This document shows, in pieces, positions 1 to 8,112 of a stretch of 64,000 bases of DNA. The stretch spans positions 1 through 64,000 of the forward strand of contig CAYUHJ010000012.1 in assembly GCA_964444365.1 (NCBI GenBank), written 5' to 3'. The stretch comes from CAYUHJ01 sp964444365. Lineage in GTDB: Bacteria > Planctomycetota > Planctomycetia > Gemmatales > Gemmataceae. Within the stretch, counting starts at the first letter, position 1. Each line of letters opens with the position of its first letter. The notes under the pieces were generated by a model, which ran no database searches, was not told the origin of the DNA, and was given only the letters and a program-made list of their open reading frames with translations. The position numbers and the translations under genes are program-made.

Positions 1-326
1 TGGGTGTCCGAGTTGCCGTTGCGTCTCATGCTGAGATGGTTGGCGTCCGAGTTAGCGTCCTCGGACGCCGAGCAGCAAATCCCCTTGGATCCAGTGATTG
101 CGTCAACCGCTATACATTGAAACTACTGGCAAGGGAGCGGCTCGCTTCTGCCCAGATGGGGCTGCACATTCTCCGCGGTGACCAGCCGCTCACTTCCGGC
201 GTTCCCCCAGGCGTGGCAGCCGTGTGTCCCATGAAGCGAGCCGCTCACTCGCGTTCGCGGCTCAGTGAAGAGATGGTTTCGTCGGGCAGTCCGGGCAAAC
301 AGACCGATCCGTTACCCGGAAACGGC

Positions 327-352
327 CGCGACCCGGCCTCGGCCGGGTCGCG
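327..352. terminator. Hairpin, likely terminator of the leftward HEAT-repeat gene
   Basis: An 11-bp perfect stem (CGCGACCCGGC and its complement) closes a 4-base loop, about 28 bp past the stop codon of the leftward gene at 380-1267. There is no long T tract, so it is called a terminator from position and stem strength only. The rest of 1-379 shows no convincing gene on either strand. Confidence 0.5.
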
Positions 353-379
353 ATGACGCATCCTTGTTCCACACCATTC

Positions 380-1267
380 TTACGGCGTGAACAGTCCGAT
401 CGCCCGCTGGACCGTGCTCGGTTCCGGGGCCACTTCGACGCCCGCCTGGACGACCTCGTTCCACCGCTCGGGCTCGGCCGGCAGCGTCTTGCCGGTGAGG
501 GTGACAAGCCCCTCGTGCGCCCGGCTGGCCAGCCCGATGTCGCGGGACTTCTCGTCGGACAGCACCCTGGCCAGCGCCGTGACCGACTCCTTCTGGCGGA
601 TCGTGCCGAGCGCCCGGACGGCGGCGAGGCGGACGTCGCGGTCGGCGTCGGTGTCCTTGCCGGTCGCGACGTCGGAGAGGAACTGGACGGCGTCCGGGGT
701 GCCGGCGCGGGCGAGGCCGATCAGGCATCGCGTCCGGAGCATCGTCACGACGTCCGCCGGGTAGCCGCTCGGTCCGGCGAGGTTGAGCTTGTCCCCGAGT
801 GGCCCCGTCGAGACGGGCAGCCGCTGGCCGGACACCGCGTTCGCGGGCACGACCGGGGCGGGGGTGGGCGCGCGGCCGACCGCCTGGTGGTACGCCGCGA
901 GCAGGAACTTCGGCCCGCGGGGGTCGTCGAACCGCGCCAGGGCGTCGATCGCGGCGGCCCGGATCACGGGGCTGGGGTCGGACGTCGCGGCCGGGCCGAG
1001 GATGTGGTCGACGACCTCGTCCTGGTCCTCCTGCGACCCGCCGGACTTCAGCGGCTCCTTGATCTCCCGCATCGCCTTGGCCCGGACGTCCCCGCCGCCC
1101 CCCTCGTTGTTGCGGAGGACCGTGAGCGGGTCGTCCTTGTGGCCGAACATCGAATGCATCGGCTTTTCTTTGAAGTCCTTGCTGGACACCTTGTCCCAGG
1201 TGGACGCGCAGCCCGCGAGGCCGCCGCAGACGCCTGCCAGACCGGACAGTACGAGTCGCCGAGTCAC
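380..1267 (-). CDS. HEAT-repeat lipoprotein, exported
   Basis: The 295-residue protein starts at GTG 1267, giving an N-terminus with a short hydrophobic signal and a lipobox ending LAGC near residue 18, so it is probably a lipoprotein. The body contains repeated alpha-helical units of the type VIRAAAIDALARFDDPRG and VRLAAVRALGTIRQKES, typical of HEAT/PBS-lyase-like repeats that act as protein-binding scaffolds. A longer ORF extends upstream (MCSIGFRGR...), but those residues would bury the signal peptide. It is monocistronic, with a hairpin downstream at 327-352. The binding partner is unknown. Confidence 0.75.
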   Translation of the reverse strand: MTRRLVLSGLAGVCGGLAGCASTWDKVSSKDFKEKPMHSMFGHKDDPLTVLRNNEGGGGDVRAKAMREIKEPLKSGGSQEDQDEVVDHILGPAATSDPSPVIRAAAIDALARFDDPRGPKFLLAAYHQAVGRAPTPAPVVPANAVSGQRLPVSTGPLGDKLNLAGPSGYPADVVTMLRTRCLIGLARAGTPDAVQFLSDVATGKDTDADRDVRLAAVRALGTIRQKESVTALARVLSDEKSRDIGLASRAHEGLVTLTGKTLPAEPERWNEVVQAGVEVAPEPSTVQRAIGLFTP

Positions 1268-1375
1268 CGCGCACCCCCCTCCGACCCGCCCCCTGAACCC
1301 GATCGAACACAATCAGGGTCCGCGGGGCCAATATCGTGCCCCCCGAGGCAAGTCAACCGCGAACCGCCGCGGGAA

Positions 1376-1531
1376 CAGGGCGACGCAGTGTTTCAAGATT
1401 GGCCGATTCAGTAGGTCACTCGCTCCGCGAGTGACTGCGCTTCCACCCTGAAAAGCGAACGTCCCTTTCTCGGGACATGAGCCCGCAACTCGCGGAGCGA
1501 GTTGCCTACCTTGACGCACTGCGTCGCCCTG
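1376..1531. repeat. MITE-like 156-bp repeat, copy 1
   Basis: The element is bounded by perfect 15-bp terminal inverted repeats (CAGGGCGACGCAGTG and its complement at 1517-1531). Inside are two palindromes, each around a CTCGCNNCGCGAG-like core (1411-1437 and 1472-1509), starting GTAGGTCACTCGC and ending GAGTTGCCTAC. A second copy of identical length lies at 59176-59331 in reverse orientation. There is no ORF. It fills most of the 1268-1632 intergenic gap upstream of the Rrf2 gene. Confidence 0.75.
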
Positions 1532-1632
1532 GCCGCCGGAATTCCCGGTTCCGGTAAAATCGCACTTGCCGAGAGCGATTACCCCGCTAGATATGGAAGT
1601 AGATCGGTACGGTATCCCCGAAGGGTGAGCCG

Positions 1633-2127
1633 ATGACTCTGCTCAGCCGCAAAGCCGACTACGCCCTGCTGATCCTGTCGCACCTGGACGGGAACCCGGC
1701 CGGCGGCAACGCGCGGACGATCGCCGCCCGGTTCGACCTCAGCCGGCCGTTCGTGGCGAACATCCTCAAAGAGTTGTGTCACAAAGGGTTCGTGACGAGC
1801 CACCGCGGCGTGAAGGGCGGCTACGTCCTCGCCCGGTCGCCGGCGGAAGTGACGCTCGCCGAACTGTTGGAGGCCATCGACGAGGGGTTCCGCCTCGCGG
1901 TCTGCGTCGGCGACGAGCCAAGACACTGTTGCCTGTCGGCCGTCTGCACGGTTCAAGGGCCGATCGCGGAAGTTCACCGGCGGATGCTGGCCGTGCTGCA
2001 ACACGTGACCCTCGCCGACATTTTCCGGCCCACCGCCCCCGGCACGCCGTCGACCGTCGCACTGCCGCTCTTGCAACTGTCCGTGCCCGCGTGCCCGAAA
2101 CTCGAACCCGAACTGACGCCCGCTTGA
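1633..2127 (+). CDS. iscR: Rrf2-family transcriptional regulator, IscR-like
   Basis: This 164-residue protein has the Rrf2 winged-helix layout: MTLLSRKADYALLILSHL at the N-terminus, a recognition helix around SRPFVANILKEL, and a wing HRGVKGGYVLARSP. Cysteines at 91, 99, 100 and 105 lie where IscR binds its [2Fe-2S] cluster. It is followed 26 bp later by a cysteine desulfurase, so the simplest reading is a regulator that senses Fe-S status and controls the downstream cluster. An SD-like AAGGGTGAG precedes the ATG. IscR versus another Rrf2 subgroup cannot be separated with certainty. Confidence 0.85.
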   Translation: MTLLSRKADYALLILSHLDGNPAGGNARTIAARFDLSRPFVANILKELCHKGFVTSHRGVKGGYVLARSPAEVTLAELLEAIDEGFRLAVCVGDEPRHCCLSAVCTVQGPIAEVHRRMLAVLQHVTLADIFRPTAPGTPSTVALPLLQLSVPACPKLEPELTPA

Positions 2128-2153
2128 ACATACTTCGTCCCGAGAGACCCGAC

Positions 2154-3374
2154 ATGGCCGTGAAGCTGCCGATTTACATGGACAACAACTCGACGACGCG
2201 GACCGACCCGCGCGTCGTCGAGGCGATGCTGCCGTTCTTCACCGACGACTACGGCAACGCCGCCAGCCGCAGCCACCCGTTCGGCTGGAAGGCGGAAGCC
2301 GCCGTCGACGAGGCCCGCGACCAGATCGCCGCGGTCATCGGCGCGACCGGGAAAGAGATCATCTTCACCAGCGGCGCGACCGAGGGCATCAACCTCGCCC
2401 TCAAGGGCGTGGCGACGATGTACAAGAAGAAGGGCAACCACGTCATCACCCAGGTGACGGAGCACAAGGCGACGCTCGACGTCTGCAAGCGGCTCGAACG
2501 CGACGGCTGCACGGTGACGTACCTCCCCGTCGACAAGTTCGGCCGGGTGTCCGCGGAGCAGGTCCGGGACGCGATCACCGACAAGACGATCCTCGTCAGC
2601 ATCATGGCGGCGAACAACGAGATCGGCACCGTGATGCCGGTGAAGGAGATCGGCAAACTCTGCAAGGAAAAGGGCGTTCTCTTCCACACCGACGCGGTTC
2701 AAGCCTTCGGCAAGATCCCGCTCGACGTGATCGACATGGGCATCGACCTGCTGAGCCTCAGCGGGCACAAGGTGTACGGGCCGAAGGGCATCGGGGCGCT
2801 GTACGTCCGCAAGCGCGACCCCCGCGTTCGCCTCGAACCGCAGATCGACGGCGGCGGCCACGAACGCGGGATGCGCTCCGGCACGCTGCCCGTGCCGCTG
2901 ATCGTCGGCCTCGGGGCGGCGGCCGAGATCGCCCGCCGCGAAATGCCGGAGGAATCCCAGCGGACGTTCGCCCTGAGGGAGCGCCTCCGCACGCGGATCA
3001 TGGACAACCTCCCCGAGTCGTACCTCAACGGCCACCCGACCGACCGCCTGCCGGGAAACGCGAACATCAGCTTCGCCTATGTGGAAGGCGAAGGGCTCAT
3101 GATGGGCATCAAAGATGTCGCGGTGAGCAGCGGGTCCGCCTGCACGAGTGCCAGCCTGGAACCGAGCTACGTCCTCCGCGCCCTCGGCGTCGGCGACGAA
3201 CTCGCCCACAGCAGCATCCGGTTCGGCCTGGGCCGGTTCACGACGCAGGAAGAAGTCGACTACGTCGCCGACCTCGTGGTGCGGGAGGTGACCCGCCTGC
3301 GAGAAATGTCGCCGCTGTACGAGATGGCTCAGCAGGGGATCGACTTGAAGACCATCGAGTGGGCGGCGCATTGA
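2154..3374 (+). CDS. iscS: Cysteine desulfurase IscS/NifS
   Basis: The 406-residue PLP enzyme removes sulfur from cysteine for Fe-S cluster assembly on the scaffold IscU. Visible signatures are the N-terminal YMDNNSTTRTDPRV, the cofactor-binding TEHKA and HTDAVQ regions, the PLP lysine in SGHKVYGPKG (about residue 206) and the catalytic loop SSGSACTSAS with the active cysteine near residue 330. The length and complete loop favour the IscS/NifS class I group. It lies directly after the Rrf2 regulator; IscU follows after a gap filled by two inverted-repeat elements. Confidence 0.95.
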   Translation: MAVKLPIYMDNNSTTRTDPRVVEAMLPFFTDDYGNAASRSHPFGWKAEAAVDEARDQIAAVIGATGKEIIFTSGATEGINLALKGVATMYKKKGNHVITQVTEHKATLDVCKRLERDGCTVTYLPVDKFGRVSAEQVRDAITDKTILVSIMAANNEIGTVMPVKEIGKLCKEKGVLFHTDAVQAFGKIPLDVIDMGIDLLSLSGHKVYGPKGIGALYVRKRDPRVRLEPQIDGGGHERGMRSGTLPVPLIVGLGAAAEIARREMPEESQRTFALRERLRTRIMDNLPESYLNGHPTDRLPGNANISFAYVEGEGLMMGIKDVAVSSGSACTSASLEPSYVLRALGVGDELAHSSIRFGLGRFTTQEEVDYVADLVVREVTRLREMSPLYEMAQQGIDLKTIEWAAH

Positions 3375-3377
3375 GTT

Positions 3378-3484
3378 TTGTAGGGTGGGGCAAGCCGCTT
3401 CGGCGCAGACCCACCTGAGTGGCAACGAGTGCTTGCCCTTTCGGTGGGTCTTCGCCGCAAAGCCGGCTCGACCCGCCTTACAAG
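3378..3484. repeat. Imperfect inverted-repeat element
   Basis: The block starts TTGTAGGGTGGG and ends CCCGCCTTACAAG. Its two arms (3378-3415 and 3443-3484) are imperfect inverted copies around a short spacer. The end sequence TTGTAGG is shared with the neighbouring element at 3508, so both probably belong to one family of small palindromic intergenic elements. Confidence 0.55.
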
Positions 3485-3507
3485 AATTTGATCAGAGATA
3501 CAGTTCT

Positions 3508-3848
3508 TGTAGGTCGGGTCGAGTCTTCGAGGCCCGACATTGACCCGGTTCGCACGGGAGGATTTTCGATGCCAACACTCATTGTCCCCCGCATCCGCGA
3601 GTATGTCGTGATGAGTGCGACCGGCGACCAGTTAGTTGGACGTCACAATTCACGGCCACGAATCGGACGCGAGCGACCCGGCCGTGTTCCGTGTGTATCG
3701 GAATGACGGTGAACGAAAGGTCTGCGTTGCGGTAATGAACCGGCAAAACGTCGCGGGCGTCTTCGAGTCGATCGACGGCGATTTTCTGGCCGCTCTATCC
3801 GAACAGTGAACAAAATGTCGGACCTCGAAGACTCGGCCCGACCTACAA
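3508..3848. mobile_element. 341-bp element with 35-bp terminal inverted repeats
   Basis: The ends 3508-3542 (TTGTAGGTCGGGTCGAGTC...) and 3814-3848 are inverted copies with two differences over 35 bp. The interior contains one small frameshifted ORF (3569-3809) and nothing resembling a transposase, so it looks like a non-autonomous element. It separates iscS from iscU. Confidence 0.65.
3569..3809 (+). pseudogene. Small unknown protein with single-base frameshift
   Basis: An ATG at 3569 follows a good SD (GGGAGGA) and begins MPTLIVPRIREYVVMSATGDQL. After about 22 codons the protein-like sequence continues one base out of phase as LDVTIHGHESDASDPAVFRV and ends ALSEQ at TGA 3807-3809. The span is 241 nt (80 codons plus one base), consistent with one extra base near 3634-3640. 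It may be a real mutation or a sequencing error. It lies entirely inside the inverted-repeat element. I do not recognise the family. Confidence 0.55.
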
Positions 3849-3904
3849 AAATCCTGAATCCGCACTGCCCCAAATACCATCCAACTTCCCGATAGGAGCC
3901 CCAC

Positions 3905-4327
3905 ATGCCGTACAGCGACAAGATCCTCGACCACTACTCCAACCCCCGGAACGTCGGCAGCTTCAGCAACGCCGACCCGACGGTCGGCACCGGGCTCGTC
4001 GGTGCCCCGGAGTGCGGCGACGTGCTCAAGCTGCAAATCCGCGTCAACCCGGAGACGGGCGTCATCGAGGACGCGAAGTTCAAGACGTTCGGCTGCGGCA
4101 GCGCCATCGCGTCCAGCAGCCTCGCCACCGAGTGGCTGAAGGGCAAGACGATCGACGAGGCGATGGAGATCAAGAACACCGCCATCGTCGAGGAACTGGC
4201 CCTGCCGCCGGTGAAGGTCCACTGCTCCGTGCTCGCCGAGGACGCGATCAAGGCGGCGATCAAGAACTACCAGGACAAGCAACCCGCCGAGGAGCCGAAG
4301 CCGGAAGCCGTCGGCGCGGCGGGGTAA
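3905..4327 (+). CDS. iscU: Fe-S cluster scaffold IscU
   Basis: This 140-residue protein receives sulfur from IscS and builds the transient cluster. The three ligand cysteines are present at 37 (GAPECGD), 64 (TFGCGSA) and 107 (KVHCSVL), with the conserved Asp39. The N-terminus MPYSDKILDHYSNPRNVG is typical of the family. The last 15 residues are a Pro/Glu-rich extension. It is followed 65 bp later by the A-type carrier. Confidence 0.95.
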   Translation: MPYSDKILDHYSNPRNVGSFSNADPTVGTGLVGAPECGDVLKLQIRVNPETGVIEDAKFKTFGCGSAIASSSLATEWLKGKTIDEAMEIKNTAIVEELALPPVKVHCSVLAEDAIKAAIKNYQDKQPAEEPKPEAVGAAG

Positions 4328-4392
4328 CATCCCGCGACTTCTCGGGTATACTTCCACGAACCGACTGTCCCTGACTCTGAAAGGTGACCCCT

Positions 4393-4791
4393 ATGTCCGC
4401 AGTTGCCGAAACCTGCTCGCTCGGCGTGAAGACCGACACCCGCCCGCAGCCGAACGTCATCATCACCCCGAAGGCCGCCGACGAGGTCCGCCGGATCATC
4501 GCCGGGCAGGCCGCGGAAGGCTCGACCGAGAAGCTGTACCTCCGCCTCCGCGTCGTCGGCGGCGGGTGCAGCGGCTTCCAGCACAAGCTCGACCTCGACC
4601 CGCAGGTGAACGAAAAGCTCGACGAGACCTACGAACTTGAAGGCATCCCGGTCGTGATCGACAAGCGGTCGATGCTGTACCTCGGCGGCGTGACGGTCGA
4701 CTTCCACGACGACCTGAACAAGCGCGGGTTCAGCATCAGCAACCCGACCGCGAAGAGCACCTGCGGCTGCGGCAGCTCGTTCAGCATGTAA
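4393..4791 (+). CDS. iscA: A-type Fe-S carrier (IscA/ErpA family)
   Basis: The 132-residue protein carries the A-type cysteines C59 (VGGGCSGF) and C124/C126 (TCGCGSSF). These bind iron or a cluster and pass it to apo-proteins. The start ATG 4393 is preceded by GAAAGGTGA. Whether it acts as IscA, ErpA or SufA cannot be told from sequence alone; the operon context favours IscA. Confidence 0.9.
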   Translation: MSAVAETCSLGVKTDTRPQPNVIITPKAADEVRRIIAGQAAEGSTEKLYLRLRVVGGGCSGFQHKLDLDPQVNEKLDETYELEGIPVVIDKRSMLYLGGVTVDFHDDLNKRGFSISNPTAKSTCGCGSSFSM

Positions 4792-4810
4792 CCCCGAAAC
4801 TGGGACTTTG

Positions 4811-5314
4811 ATGCGGATGACGATGTTCGAGCGCCTCGGGCTGCCGGGGCGCTTTTCCGTTGACCCGGCGGCCGTCGAGCGGGAGTACCTCGCCCGGTCG
4901 CGGGCCGTCCACCCGGACTTCCACTCGCTGGCGACGGCCGACCAGCAAGCGGCGAGCCTCGAAGAGACGGCCGCGCTCAACGAGGCGTACCTGACCCTGA
5001 AGGACCCGTTCCGCCGGGCGGAGTACCTCCTCCGGCTGCTCGGCGGGCCGACCGCCCAGCAGGAGAAGAATCTCGATCAGGCGTTCCTGATGGAGATGAT
5101 GGAGTTCCGCGAGCGGATCGAAGAGGCCGGCGACGACCGGACCCGCGCGGAACTGGAAGCCGAACTCGCCGACCGCCTGGCCCGGATCGTGACCGAACTC
5201 GGCGAGTGCTTTGCCGCCGAGTCGCCGAACCTGCTGGCCGTGCGGAAGCGGTTGAACGCCGCGAAGACGCTGCAGAGCCTGTTGCGGGAACTGAGAGCCG
5301 AGCGGGTAATGTAA
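4811..5314 (+). CDS. hscB: J-domain co-chaperone HscB
   Basis: The 167-residue protein begins with a compact J domain (MFERLGLPGRFSVD...) containing the HPD motif in AVHPDFHS, followed by a C-terminal helical domain with DQAFLMEMMEFRE, where HscB contacts IscU. HscB helps the Hsp70 HscA release clusters from IscU. No hscA or ferredoxin gene follows here, so its chaperone partner must be elsewhere. Two other in-frame ATGs (4817, 4823) are possible starts. Confidence 0.9.
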   Translation: MRMTMFERLGLPGRFSVDPAAVEREYLARSRAVHPDFHSLATADQQAASLEETAALNEAYLTLKDPFRRAEYLLRLLGGPTAQQEKNLDQAFLMEMMEFRERIEEAGDDRTRAELEAELADRLARIVTELGECFAAESPNLLAVRKRLNAAKTLQSLLRELRAERVM

Positions 5315-5328
5315 CCGAGGGTGCTGCC

Positions 5329-5631
5329 GTGTACGACATGAAGAACCTGGGCAAGTTGAAGGCCGTCTCCGCCGCCGCCCCGGACGCGATGGCGGCCTTT
5401 TGGGCCTTCGACGCGGCCGTCTTCCAGGACGGGGCGCTGCCCGCGAAGGTGAAGGAACTGATCGCGGTCGCGGTGGCCGTCACGACCCAGTGCCCGTACT
5501 GCATCGAGGTCCACGCGAAGAAGGCGAAGGCCGCCGGCGCGACGGACGCCGAACTCGCGGAAGCGACCCTCGTTTCCGCGGCGATCCGGGCGGGCGGGGC
5601 GGTGACCCACGCCACGCACGCGATCGGCTGA
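5329..5631 (+). CDS. AhpD-like carboxymuconolactone decarboxylase family protein
   Basis: The 100-residue protein has the AhpD-type core with a redox CxxC and histidine, TTQCPYCIEVHAKKA (C55, C58, H62). Such proteins act as peroxidase-linked thiol reductants. The GTG at 5329 is preceded by GAGGG; an ATG at 5338 is the alternative. It is 14 bp after hscB and just upstream of tRNA-Val, so it may share the isc transcript. The substrate is not predictable. Confidence 0.8.
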   Translation: MYDMKNLGKLKAVSAAAPDAMAAFWAFDAAVFQDGALPAKVKELIAVAVAVTTQCPYCIEVHAKKAKAAGATDAELAEATLVSAAIRAGGAVTHATHAIG

Positions 5632-5637
5632 CCCACC

Positions 5638-5709
5638 GGGCGCTTAGCTCAGCGGTAGAGCATTCCCTTTACACGGGAGTGGCCACAGGTTCGATCCCTG
5701 TAGCGCCCA
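5638..5709 (+). tRNA. tRNA-Val (anticodon UAC)
   Basis: A complete cloverleaf is visible: acceptor GGGCGCT/AGCGCCC, D arm GCTC-AGCGGTA-GAGC, anticodon arm TTCCC-TTTACAC-GGGAG with anticodon TAC, T arm ACAGG-TTCGATC-CCTGT, discriminator A. CCA is not encoded. The 3' part from the anticodon loop onward (5668-5709) is duplicated at 51180-51221, so this is the prophage attachment site and integration leaves the tRNA intact. Confidence 0.95.
5668..5709 (+). repeat. attL, 42-bp direct repeat in tRNA-Val
   Basis: This stretch from TTTACACGGGAG to AGCGCCCA is identical over 42 bp to 51180-51221. The flanking bases differ on both sides (C versus A before it, T versus C after it), which fixes the repeat borders. 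Confidence 0.95.
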
Positions 5710-5830
5710 TTGGCTAACGCCAAGAGTTACAACGAGTTAAGGCGATTTTCGACACGGGGAAAACGGGCTACTGAGATTGAGTTTCCGGTCCCAGGACCGG
5801 AAACTCTCGGCTCACCCCGGAGCGACCCCG

Positions 5831-7063
5831 ATGGCCCGACCCAAGAACCCCTTCCCGCCGAAGCCGGTCCCCCACGAAAACCGAATGCGGTGCTGGTGGA
5901 ACGGCCGCTGGCACTTCCTCGGCATGCAGGCCGATCCCGACGGCTGGCGGGCGGAGTACGCCCGGCTGGTCGCCCTCTGGTCCGCCGACCCCCACGCCCC
6001 CGCGCACCGGGCCGGCGAACTGCTGGTCGCGGAACTCTGCCGCGCGTACCTCGACTCCGGCGACTGCCCGGGCGGGCCGCGGCGGGGCCGGATCGTCGCC
6101 GCCCTGGAACAACTCTGCGAGGCCCACGCCGCGACGCCGGTCGGGGAGTTCGGCCCGGCCGCGCTGCGGGCGTGGCAGGCCTGGCTCTGCCAGCTGCCGG
6201 TGCCCGGCGACCCGGCCCGCCGGCGGTACGGCCGGGCGTCCGTCGTCGAGCGGGTCGGGGTCGTCCGCCAGGTCTGGAAGTGGGCCGTCTCGACCGAGCG
6301 GATCGGGTACGAGCGGTACGAGGCCCTTTGCACGGTCCCCGGCCCGCGGCGGGGCACCGTCCGCGAGCCGCGGGTCGTCGAGCCGGCGGACCCCGAGGCG
6401 GTCCGGGCGACGCTCCCGTTCCTCCGCCCGCCGGTCCGGTCGCTCGTCCTGCTGGAGTGGGCCACGGGTGCGCGGCCGTCGGAGTTGTGCGGTATGACAT
6501 GCGGGGAGATTCGCCGCGAAGGGGTGCTGAATATACCGGGGGCCGGCCGTCACGACCTGACCGCGGAAGGGGTGTGGGTCTACGTTCCGGACAAGCACAA
6601 GACTGCCGGGAAGGGGAAAGCGAGATTCGTTGTCTTCGGCCCGGCCGAACAGGAGCTACTGAAGCCGTTGATCGAGGGCCGCGAACCGGGCGAGTTCGTG
6701 TTCCGGCCGAAGGATGCGCTCGCATCACTCCGCGATGAGCAGCGAGCGGAACGAGCCGCGAGGGGCGGTGGCTCGGGAGGGAACCGGAAGAAGGCAAAGG
6801 CGGAGCGCACAAGATCACCGGGAAACGGCTACGACTCGCGGGCGTACTACCACGCGGTTCGGCGGGCGTGCGACCGGGCCGGGGTCGCCAGGTGGTATCC
6901 GTATCAGCTTCGCCACCTGTCGGCGGCAGAGATCAAGGCGGCGTTCGACGTGGACGCGGTGATGGCCCAGCTTGGCCACCACACGCGAACTATGGGCGAA
7001 CACTACGGTGGGCGAAGCTTCAAGAAGGCAGCAGAGATCGCGAGGAAGCGGGCCGAGAGTTAG
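5831..7063 (+). CDS. int: Prophage integrase, tyrosine recombinase
   Basis: The 410-residue recombinase catalyses site-specific integration at tRNA-Val. The catalytic set is visible: Arg in ATGARPSEL (about residue 215), the box II YQLRHLSAAEI (about 358), LGH (about 380) and the nucleophilic Tyr in GEHYGG (about 391). The first His of box II is Gln. The N-terminal part (residues 30-190) looks like a SAM-like core-binding domain. The start ATG 5831 has a GGAG upstream; an in-frame ATG at 5777 is less likely. A Lys/Arg-rich insert around residues 310-340 differs from many relatives. Confidence 0.93.
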   Translation: MARPKNPFPPKPVPHENRMRCWWNGRWHFLGMQADPDGWRAEYARLVALWSADPHAPAHRAGELLVAELCRAYLDSGDCPGGPRRGRIVAALEQLCEAHAATPVGEFGPAALRAWQAWLCQLPVPGDPARRRYGRASVVERVGVVRQVWKWAVSTERIGYERYEALCTVPGPRRGTVREPRVVEPADPEAVRATLPFLRPPVRSLVLLEWATGARPSELCGMTCGEIRREGVLNIPGAGRHDLTAEGVWVYVPDKHKTAGKGKARFVVFGPAEQELLKPLIEGREPGEFVFRPKDALASLRDEQRAERAARGGGSGGNRKKAKAERTRSPGNGYDSRAYYHAVRRACDRAGVARWYPYQLRHLSAAEIKAAFDVDAVMAQLGHHTRTMGEHYGGRSFKKAAEIARKRAES

Positions 7064-7068
7064 TCAAA

Positions 7069-7326
7069 TCACGCTGCTGATTCCGACGGCACCACGCACG
7101 ACGATCGCACCCAGAATGCCTTCCGCTCGCCGCGAAGTTGGCACCGCGTCAGCCGGCCCAGCGTGAACAGCAACTCAGCGACCGCGAACGGCAACCCGTC
7201 CGGCTGCGTGGTCAGCTTCGCTCGTGGAACCCAGATCAGTTCGCCAGTCACGGCGTCTTCAATCGCAGCCTTCCGTGGCCCGATCGCGGAACAGGGAACG
7301 AGGACGAGCGTCGGCGTGGGCGTCAT
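7069..7326 (-). CDS. Small hypothetical protein
   Basis: This 85-residue leftward ORF starts at ATG 7326 with a GGAG eight bases upstream and ends 6 bp from the integrase stop, making the two convergent. The sequence (LVLVPCSAIGPRKAAIEDAV... LIWVPRAKL) looks protein-like, but I do not recognise a family. It lies in the left regulatory arm of the prophage. Confidence 0.45.
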   Translation of the reverse strand: MTPTPTLVLVPCSAIGPRKAAIEDAVTGELIWVPRAKLTTQPDGLPFAVAELLFTLGRLTRCQLRGERKAFWVRSSCVVPSESAA

Positions 7327-7718
7327 GGTGCAACTCCAGGGATAAGGGAACGGCCCAGAGCGTATCAGCGGGAGCGAGTCCGGCGCGAAGTCGGTAGGTC
7401 GGTTGTCGGGCAAAATTCTGCCGAATCAGGTCCAGTCGTGCGGAAGTTGACGGAGCTCGCCACGTTCGTTTCGTGCCTAAAATCGCAGTAGATTCGCGAA
7501 GCAAGCATCCAATTTTCGACACGCGGTTTAGCGGTGTTGCGCAGTCTTCGCGGCGTCAGAATGTGACAGGCGTTTTGTCAATGTCCGTAGGTCGAAATCC
7601 TGGCGAAAGGATTGAAGGACGGGTTGCAACCGGCGAAGAGGGTATTAGAGTTGATGTTGAAACTTGTCCACTAAAACCGATTCGGGTCCGCGTCCCGTCC
7701 ACGCGGGGAGGTTCGGCC

Positions 7719-7925
7719 ATGTCCAAGGAAGAAATGAAGCGAGTGCTTCGCCAGTTCGCGGAAGAGATTTACCCCGACTGGAAGCGTGTCACTTTGATCG
7801 TGAGAGAGGGCGACGGCACGGTTTCCGAAATGGCCATCATTCCGCTTTCCCGCGAAGTTGATCGGCCCGGCGAGACATATGCTCCAAAAGCTCCTCTCGA
7901 AGCCGAGCGTCGAACATCTCGATAA
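7719..7925 (+). CDS. Small hypothetical protein
   Basis: The 68-residue protein begins at ATG 7719 behind a strong SD (GGGGAGG). It is charged and helical at the start (MSKEEMKRVLRQFAEEIYP). The frame is open farther upstream to 7473, but that part does not look coding. Its last 89 bp overlap the 3' end of the opposite RHH gene (7837-8076), so the two are convergent and overlapping. Function unknown. Confidence 0.5.
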   Translation: MSKEEMKRVLRQFAEEIYPDWKRVTLIVREGDGTVSEMAIIPLSREVDRPGETYAPKAPLEAERRTSR

Positions 7926-8076
7926 GCAAATCTTGAACGCTCATGTCCTTCATCGCCGCAAGTTGGGCGATGGTGCTTTGCATCTCTTTCGTGACGCGGA
8001 TCGTCGTAGTCGAGTTCGACGAAGGCTCTTTCGTGACCTTCGTCGGCTTCTTCTTTGCCATGCTGATTGCCACCAT
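7837..8076 (-). CDS. Ribbon-helix-helix-like DNA-binding protein
   Basis: The 79-residue protein starts at ATG 8076, with GAAGGAG upstream. After a Lys-rich N-terminus it has TTTIRVTKEMQSTIAQLAAM followed by KDMSVQDLLIEMFDARL, the strand-helix-helix pattern of Arc/CopG-type repressors. It is divergent from the gene at 8240-8452, and their shared intergenic region carries repeated RTCTAC hexamers, which suggests it is one of the two regulators of a lysogeny-type switch. The fold assignment is from pattern only. Confidence 0.6.
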   Translation of the reverse strand: MVAISMAKKKPTKVTKEPSSNSTTTIRVTKEMQSTIAQLAAMKDMSVQDLLIEMFDARLREELLEHMSRRADQLRGKAE

Positions 8077-8112
8077 TCGAGTTCTCCTTCTTGGCAGGTC
8101 GCTCCTGCCCGC

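Noticed and set aside
36..356. 106-aa ORF at the left edge
   Set aside because: No SD, mixed low-complexity sequence, and it runs over the terminator hairpin; not supported as a gene.
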